Translations under genes and position numbers: made by a program | Assembly: GCF_018275325.1 (NCBI RefSeq) | Contig: NZ_JAGVQR010000004.1 | Span: 62,001 to 126,000, forward strand | Source: Nocardioides palaemonis | GTDB lineage: Bacteria > Actinomycetota > Actinomycetes > Propionibacteriales > Nocardioidaceae | Reading direction: 5' to 3' | Length of the DNA stretch: 64,000 bases | Shown here: piece after piece, positions 59,969 through 64,000 of the stretch | How the letters are laid out: each line of letters begins with the position of its first letter | Numbering within the stretch: the first letter of the stretch is position 1 | The notes under the pieces: generated by a model | What the model saw: the letters and a program-made list of their open reading frames with translations, nothing else | Database searches by the model: none | Told to the model about the DNA's origin: nothing

Positions 59969-61116
59969 TGGACCTCTCGCTGACCGAGGAGCAGCAGGCC
60001 TTCCGGGCGCTCGCCCGCGACTTCCTCGAGCGCGAGGCCGTCCCGCACCGGATGCGCTGGGACCACGACGAGTCCGTCGACCTCTCGATCGTGCCGAAGA
60101 TGGCCGAGCTCGGGTTCTTCGGGCTCACCATCCCCGAGGAGCACGGCGGCGTCGGCGGCGACTACGTGACGTACTCCCTCGCCATGGAGGAGCTCGGCCG
60201 GGCCGACTCCGCGCTGCGCGGCATCGTGTCGGTCAGCAGCGGCTTGGTCGGCAAGTCGATCCTCTTCCACGGCACCGACGAGCAGAAGCAGGAGTGGCTC
60301 CCGCAGCTGGCCTCGGCGACGAAGCTCGGCTGCTTCGGGCTCACCGAGCCCGGCACCGGCTCGGACGCCGGCAACCTCACCTCGCGCGCCGCGCGTGACG
60401 GGTCGGACTGGGTGCTCGACGGCCAGAAGCTGTTCATCACCAACGGCACCTGGGCCGACGTCGCCCTGGTCTTCGCCCGGACCAGCGACGACGGACCGCG
60501 CGGCGTCACGGCGTTCCTCGTGCCGACCGACGCCCCCGGCTTCACCGCCCGCGAGATCACGGGCAAGCTGGGGCTCCGCGGCCAGGCGACCGCCGAGCTC
60601 TTCCTCGACGGCGTGCGCGTGCCGGACACCGCACGCCTCGGGGAGGTCGGCCAGGGCTTCAAGATCGCGATGGGCACCCTCGACAAGGGCCGGCTGGCCG
60701 TCGCGTCGGGCTGCGTCGGCATCGTGCAGGGCTGCCTCGAGGCCTCCGTCGCCTACGCCACCGAGCGCACCCAGTTCGGCCGCCCGATCGCGTCGTTCCA
60801 GCTGGTGCAGGACATGATCGCCGACATGTCGGTCGACGCCGACGCCGCCCGCCTGCTGTGCTGGCTGTGCGCCGACCTCGTCGACCGCGGCGAGCCCTAC
60901 GGCACCGCGGCCTCGAAGGCGAAGCTGTTCGCCTCGGAGGCGGCCGTGCGGGCGGCCAACCTCGCCGTCCAGGTCCACGGCGGAGCCGGCTACGTCGACG
61001 ACTTCCCCGTCGCGAAGTACCTCCGCGACGCCCGGGTGATGACGCTCTACGAGGGCACCTCGCAGATCCAGAAGCTGCTGGTCGGGCGTGCGGAGACGGG
61101 GATCAGCGCGTTCTGA
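59968..61116 (+). CDS. Acyl-CoA dehydrogenase 3 (isovaleryl/glutaryl-CoA type)
   Basis: 382 residues from ATG in a TGATG overlap. Full motifs: FGLTEPGTGSDAGNLTSRA and TLYEGTSQIQKLLVGR. A Glu in the YEGTSQ loop is in the position used as catalytic base by many ACADs. Likely a short- or medium-chain acyl-CoA dehydrogenase. Co-transcribed with ACAD 1 and 2; no thiolase, hydratase or CoA ligase is in the window. Confidence 0.92.
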   Translation: MDLSLTEEQQAFRALARDFLEREAVPHRMRWDHDESVDLSIVPKMAELGFFGLTIPEEHGGVGGDYVTYSLAMEELGRADSALRGIVSVSSGLVGKSILFHGTDEQKQEWLPQLASATKLGCFGLTEPGTGSDAGNLTSRAARDGSDWVLDGQKLFITNGTWADVALVFARTSDDGPRGVTAFLVPTDAPGFTAREITGKLGLRGQATAELFLDGVRVPDTARLGEVGQGFKIAMGTLDKGRLAVASGCVGIVQGCLEASVAYATERTQFGRPIASFQLVQDMIADMSVDADAARLLCWLCADLVDRGEPYGTAASKAKLFASEAAVRAANLAVQVHGGAGYVDDFPVAKYLRDARVMTLYEGTSQIQKLLVGRAETGISAF

Positions 61117-61161
61117 GCCGAGTCGGCGCCAATGTCACGTCGCAGCGCGCCGAGTCGGCGC
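61117..61161. repeat. Direct repeat GCCGAGTCGGCGC x2
   Basis: The same 13 bases occur at 61117-61129 and 61149-61161 (period 32) in the 59-base gap between convergent ACAD 3 and the LLM gene. The bases that follow are also similar (C/G then AA). Confidence 0.65.
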
Positions 61162-61175
61162 GAAGTTCTGGCTGG

Positions 61176-61958
61176 TCAGGGCCCGGCGTCGACGAGCCGT
61201 CGTACGGCCTCGAGGTCGAGGTCGTAGGGGCCGACCCGGGTCAGCACCCACGAGGCACCACGGTCCAGCCAGGGCGCCGGGTCCTGGTCGGGCTGCAGGT
61301 CCACCACCAGGTCGAACCCCGGCGCGGGGTCGTACGCCGCGAGGTCGGACGCGACCCGGTCCAGGTCGTCCGGACCGCCCAGCCCGATCACGAAGAAGCC
61401 GTCGTGCCGGGCGGCGCGGCGCAGCGGCGCGCGGTTGCCGAACCGGCCGGCCAGCCACACCGGGACGTCCGGCGCCGACCGCCCGCGCACGCCGCGCGCG
61501 ACGTAGTGCTCGCCCTCGTGGTCGACCACCCCGTCGCCGAGGAGGCCGGCGAGGACGGCCAGCCCTTCGTCGAGCATCCGCCCGCGGACCTTCGGGTCGG
61601 TCTCGTCGCCGTAGCCACCGAGCTCGCCGACCCAGTCGTCGCCGATGCCGAGGCCCAGCACGAAGCGGCCACGCGACAGCACGGCCAGGCTCGCCGCCTG
61701 CTGGGCCAGCACCTGGGGCCGCCGGCGCGGCAGCGGCGTCACCATCGGGCCGAGCAGCATCCGCTCGGTGCGGTCCGCGACCACCGCGCAGCAGGTCCAG
61801 ACGTCGGCGATCGCCCCGACCCGCTCGCCGTACTGCAGGTGGTCCCACAGGAAGAACCCGTCCCACCCCGCAGCCTCCGCCGCCTCGGCGAGGTCGCCGA
61901 CCACCCTCGGGTCGGCGAGGGCGTCGAAGGGGGCCACGAAGAGTCCGCGTCGGGTCAT
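61176..61958 (-). CDS. LLM-class (F420/FMN) flavin-dependent oxidoreductase
   Basis: 260 residues. Luciferase-like barrel: FVAPFDALADPRVVGDLAEA, GFFLWDHLQYGERVG, MLLGPMVTPLPRRRPQVLA and RFVLGLGIGDDWVGELGGYG. A cofactor F420 user is likely in an actinobacterium. Substrate unknown. Confidence 0.86.
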   Translation of the reverse strand: MTRRGLFVAPFDALADPRVVGDLAEAAEAAGWDGFFLWDHLQYGERVGAIADVWTCCAVVADRTERMLLGPMVTPLPRRRPQVLAQQAASLAVLSRGRFVLGLGIGDDWVGELGGYGDETDPKVRGRMLDEGLAVLAGLLGDGVVDHEGEHYVARGVRGRSAPDVPVWLAGRFGNRAPLRRAARHDGFFVIGLGGPDDLDRVASDLAAYDPAPGFDLVVDLQPDQDPAPWLDRGASWVLTRVGPYDLDLEAVRRLVDAGP

Positions 61959-61980
61959 GGCGCCATTGCAGCACGCGCGA

Positions 61981-63018
61981 TCAGCGCAGGCGCTTCTGGA
62001 AGTCCCCGAGCCAGGCGACCGGCCGGAAGCCCAGCGCCTCGTTGACCGCGACCATGTGCGCGTTGACCTCCGCGTTGTAGGTGGTCAGGCGCACGATGTC
62101 GGGTCGCTCGCGCTGCAGCAGCCGCAGGTTCGCGACCTTGACCGCGATGCCGAGACGGTGACCGCGGTGCGCGGCGTGGACGAGCGTGCCCCACTGGTAG
62201 GCGCGGCCGGGCTCGTGGACGGTCGTGGCGAGGTCGGAGTAGGCGACCACCTCACCCGCGTCCGTGACCGCGACCGTGTTCAGCTTGGTCCGCCCCTGCG
62301 CCGCGAGGGTGGCCTCGCGCTCGCGTACCGCCTCGGTGCTGACGGCCTCGGGCTCCAGGTCGAGGTCGCCGGTCGGCGCCTCGGTGGCCAGGCTCGAGGT
62401 CAGCTCGGCCCACCCCTCGAGCAGGTCGTCCGGGACCGGGCCCACCCACGAGCGGAGGGCGTACGCCGCGTGCGCGGGCGCGGCCGCGTCGGCCAGCTCC
62501 TGCAGCCGCGCGTCGTCGACCGGGAGCCACAGCTCGCGCTGCACCTCGGTGAGCGCGAGGTCGTAGCCTCGCGACCGGGCGAAGGCCGGACCAGACGCAC
62601 CGTCACCCGAGGGGCCGGCCGACGCCGCCCAGCCACAGAGCCCGTTGAGCACCCGGCGACCGCGGTCGGCCGCCGCCGACTCCAGCACGTCGATCACCGC
62701 GGAGCCCACGCCTCGCCGCCGGACGTGCGGCAGGACGTGGACAGCCACCTCGGCGAGCTCGACGTTGTCGAGCAGCGGCACCCGCATCCAGCCGGCCGCC
62801 ACGACCTCACCGTCCAGGTGGCCCGCCCATCCCCCGGACCAGCTGTGCGACGCCGTTGCCTGCATCGCGACGCGCAGCTCCTCGACCTGCCACACGGTCG
62901 CGAAGTCGCCCAGGTCGTGGCGCTCGGCAGCCGCGTAGACCGCGTGCCAGGCGTCGAAGGCAGCATCGTCGTGGACGTCGAGCTCGCGGACCTCCAGGCC
63001 CGGCAGCGAGGTGCTCAT
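61981..63018 (-). CDS. Tandem-GNAT-domain acetyltransferase (paralog of 38601-39596)
   Basis: 345 residues. The N-terminal half has VLPHVRRRGVGSAVIDVLE and the C-terminal half has AHRGHRLGIAVKVANL and NAEVNAHMVAVNEALGF, matching the protein at 38601-39596. Its ATG overlaps the ABC-F stop (ATGA), so the two are coupled. Substrate unknown. Confidence 0.86.
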   Translation of the reverse strand: MSTSLPGLEVRELDVHDDAAFDAWHAVYAAAERHDLGDFATVWQVEELRVAMQATASHSWSGGWAGHLDGEVVAAGWMRVPLLDNVELAEVAVHVLPHVRRRGVGSAVIDVLESAAADRGRRVLNGLCGWAASAGPSGDGASGPAFARSRGYDLALTEVQRELWLPVDDARLQELADAAAPAHAAYALRSWVGPVPDDLLEGWAELTSSLATEAPTGDLDLEPEAVSTEAVREREATLAAQGRTKLNTVAVTDAGEVVAYSDLATTVHEPGRAYQWGTLVHAAHRGHRLGIAVKVANLRLLQRERPDIVRLTTYNAEVNAHMVAVNEALGFRPVAWLGDFQKRLR

Positions 63019-64000
63019 CGCGAGCGCGCCACCCGCCCCTCGTCCCAGACCGGGCCGTCGGACTCGTAGACCTCACCGTCGGCGCCGTAGACGAGGAACC
63101 GGTCGAAGCCGCGGGCGAACCAGCGGTCGTGGGTCACCGCGAGCACGGTGCCCTCGAAGGCCTCGAGCCCGGCCTCGAGCGCCTCGGCGGACTGCACGTC
63201 GAGGTTGTCGGTGGGCTCGTCGAGCAGCAGCAGCGTCGCCCCGGACAGCTCGAGCAGCAGGATCTGGAAGCGGGCCTGCTGGCCGCCGCTGAGCAGCTCG
63301 AAGCGCTGCTCGCCGGCGTGCGCGAGCTCGTAGCGGTCGAGCACCCGGCTGGCGGCCTCGCGGCCCATGCCGTCGCGGTGGTCGTCCCCGCGGTGCAGGA
63401 TCTCCAGCAGCGTGCGTCCCACCAGCTCGGGGTGCTCGTGGGTCTGCACGAACCACCCCGGCCGCACGCGCGCGCCGAGCTTGGCCTTGCCCGAGTGCAC
63501 CACCGGCGCGGGCGGCTCCCCCACGGGCTGGTGCTCGACGTCGGGGTCGCTGCCGCCTGCGGCGAGGAGCCGCAGGAAGTGCGACTTCCCCGAGCCGTTG
63601 GAGCCGAGCACGGCGACCCGCTCGCCGTACCAGACCTCGAGATCGAACGGCTTCATCAGCCCGGTCAGCTCGAGGTCGGTGCACACCACCGCGCGCTTGC
63701 CGGTCCGGCCGCCCTTGAGCCGCATCTTCACCTGCTGCTCGCGCGGTTGCTCGGTCGGCGGGCCGGCGTCCTCGAACTTCTTCAGCCGCGTCTGGGCCGC
63801 GCGGTACTGCGAGGACATCCCGTCGTTGTACTCGGACTTGATCTTGAGCCGGAGCACCAGCGCCTTGATCTTCTCGTGCTCCTCGTCCCAGCGCCGACGC
63901 ATCTCCTCCAGCCGCTCGAAGCGGTCGCTGCGCGCCTCGTGGTAGCTCGCGAAGCCTCCCGGGTGGGTCCACACCAGGTTGCCCGCGCTGCCGAGCTCGA
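63015..64000 (-). CDS. ABC-F family ATP-binding protein (5' end beyond window)
   Basis: About 328 residues of the C-terminal part are visible; the frame is open through the right edge, and the GTG at 63974 is not taken as the start. First visible are an NLVWTHPGGFASYHEAR segment and a coiled-coil interdomain region (~15-75). Then comes an ABC domain with Walker A GSNGSGKSH, signature LSGGQQARFQ and Walker B LLLLDEPTDNLD. No membrane segment is present. ABC-F proteins act on the ribosome; some give antibiotic resistance, others are housekeeping. Coupled to the GNAT gene after it. Confidence 0.9.
   Translation of the reverse strand, partial: ELGSAGNLVWTHPGGFASYHEARSDRFERLEEMRRRWDEEHEKIKALVLRLKIKSEYNDGMSSQYRAAQTRLKKFEDAGPPTEQPREQQVKMRLKGGRTGKRAVVCTDLELTGLMKPFDLEVWYGERVAVLGSNGSGKSHFLRLLAAGGSDPDVEHQPVGEPPAPVVHSGKAKLGARVRPGWFVQTHEHPELVGRTLLEILHRGDDHRDGMGREAASRVLDRYELAHAGEQRFELLSGGQQARFQILLLELSGATLLLLDEPTDNLDVQSAEALEAGLEAFEGTVLAVTHDRWFARGFDRFLVYGADGEVYESDGPVWDEGRVARSR

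Noticed and set aside
63015..63974. Complete short ABC protein starting at the GTG 63974
   Set aside because: The frame continues to the window edge and an ABC-F protein needs a first ATPase domain, so the gene is cut by the edge.

Overview
The window is a high-GC chromosomal segment of an actinobacterium, most likely a Nocardioidaceae/Nocardioides-like genus. The signs are uniform high-GC codon use, many GTG starts, a mycothiol-dependent formaldehyde dehydrogenase, SigE-family sigma factors, a His-rich GroEL1-type chaperonin behind CIRCE operators, and the conserved actinobacterial minus-strand block rplM-rpsI-glmM ... glmS-acpS-nnr-alr-tsaE-tsaB-rimI-tsaD ... groES-groEL ... guaB. The genus is an inference from gene content and style. 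Coding density is very high. I found no tRNA, rRNA, CRISPR array, insertion sequence or prophage gene, and no gene-free stretch over about 300 bases.

Layout. 1-6.2 kb: a flavin monooxygenase (cut by the left edge) divergent from a GAF regulator, then two convergent secreted proteins (a CHAP amidase and a metzincin-type protease). 6.2-15.2 kb: guaB, a patatin-like lipase, a GT-C membrane glycosyltransferase, a SigE-family sigma factor with its membrane partner, an ACT-GNAT fusion, and groES-groEL. 15.4-26.2 kb is the most accessory part: a SAM methyltransferase, a GH3 lipoprotein, an XRE regulator, the mycothiol formaldehyde-detoxification pair, a second sigma factor/membrane-partner pair, a lipoprotein, and a two-gene type VII-secretion-like module. 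26.3-33.3 kb: a tightly overlapping operon (acpS, nnr, alr, a hydrolase, GNAT-tsaE, tsaB, rimI, tsaD) for NAD(P)HX repair, D-Ala supply and t6A tRNA modification. 33.3-42.7 kb: glmS divergent from coaA; an AbiEi-like/PD-(D/E)xK-like gene bracketed by palindromic repeats; an HxlR regulator with its divergent oxidoreductase; a long perfect inverted repeat; glmM; and ribosomal proteins S9 and L13. 42.9-64 kb: an FAD oxidoreductase, citrate synthase, a 1548-residue three-module surface protein, an 1898-residue amylopullulanase, an HtrA protease, three acyl-CoA dehydrogenases, an LLM oxidoreductase, a double-GNAT protein and an ABC-F ATPase cut by the right edge.

How the parts work together. The minus-strand core joins cell-wall precursor supply (glmS, glmM, alr), cofactor supply and repair (acpS, nnr; coaA is divergent), translation (S9, L13, TsaBDE, RimI) and protein folding (GroES/EL under two tandem CIRCE sites). 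Against that background the unusual items are: three palindromes around the nuclease-like gene, the 22-bp-arm inverted repeat at 39.6 kb, the three-copy cysteine module at 45.7-50.4 kb whose ribosome-binding site can fold into a hairpin, the orphan type VII-like pair at 24.3-26.2 kb, and two paralogous sigma/membrane-sensor pairs. No single feature proves a new system. The repeat-bracketed nuclease and the cysteine-module protein are the best leads.
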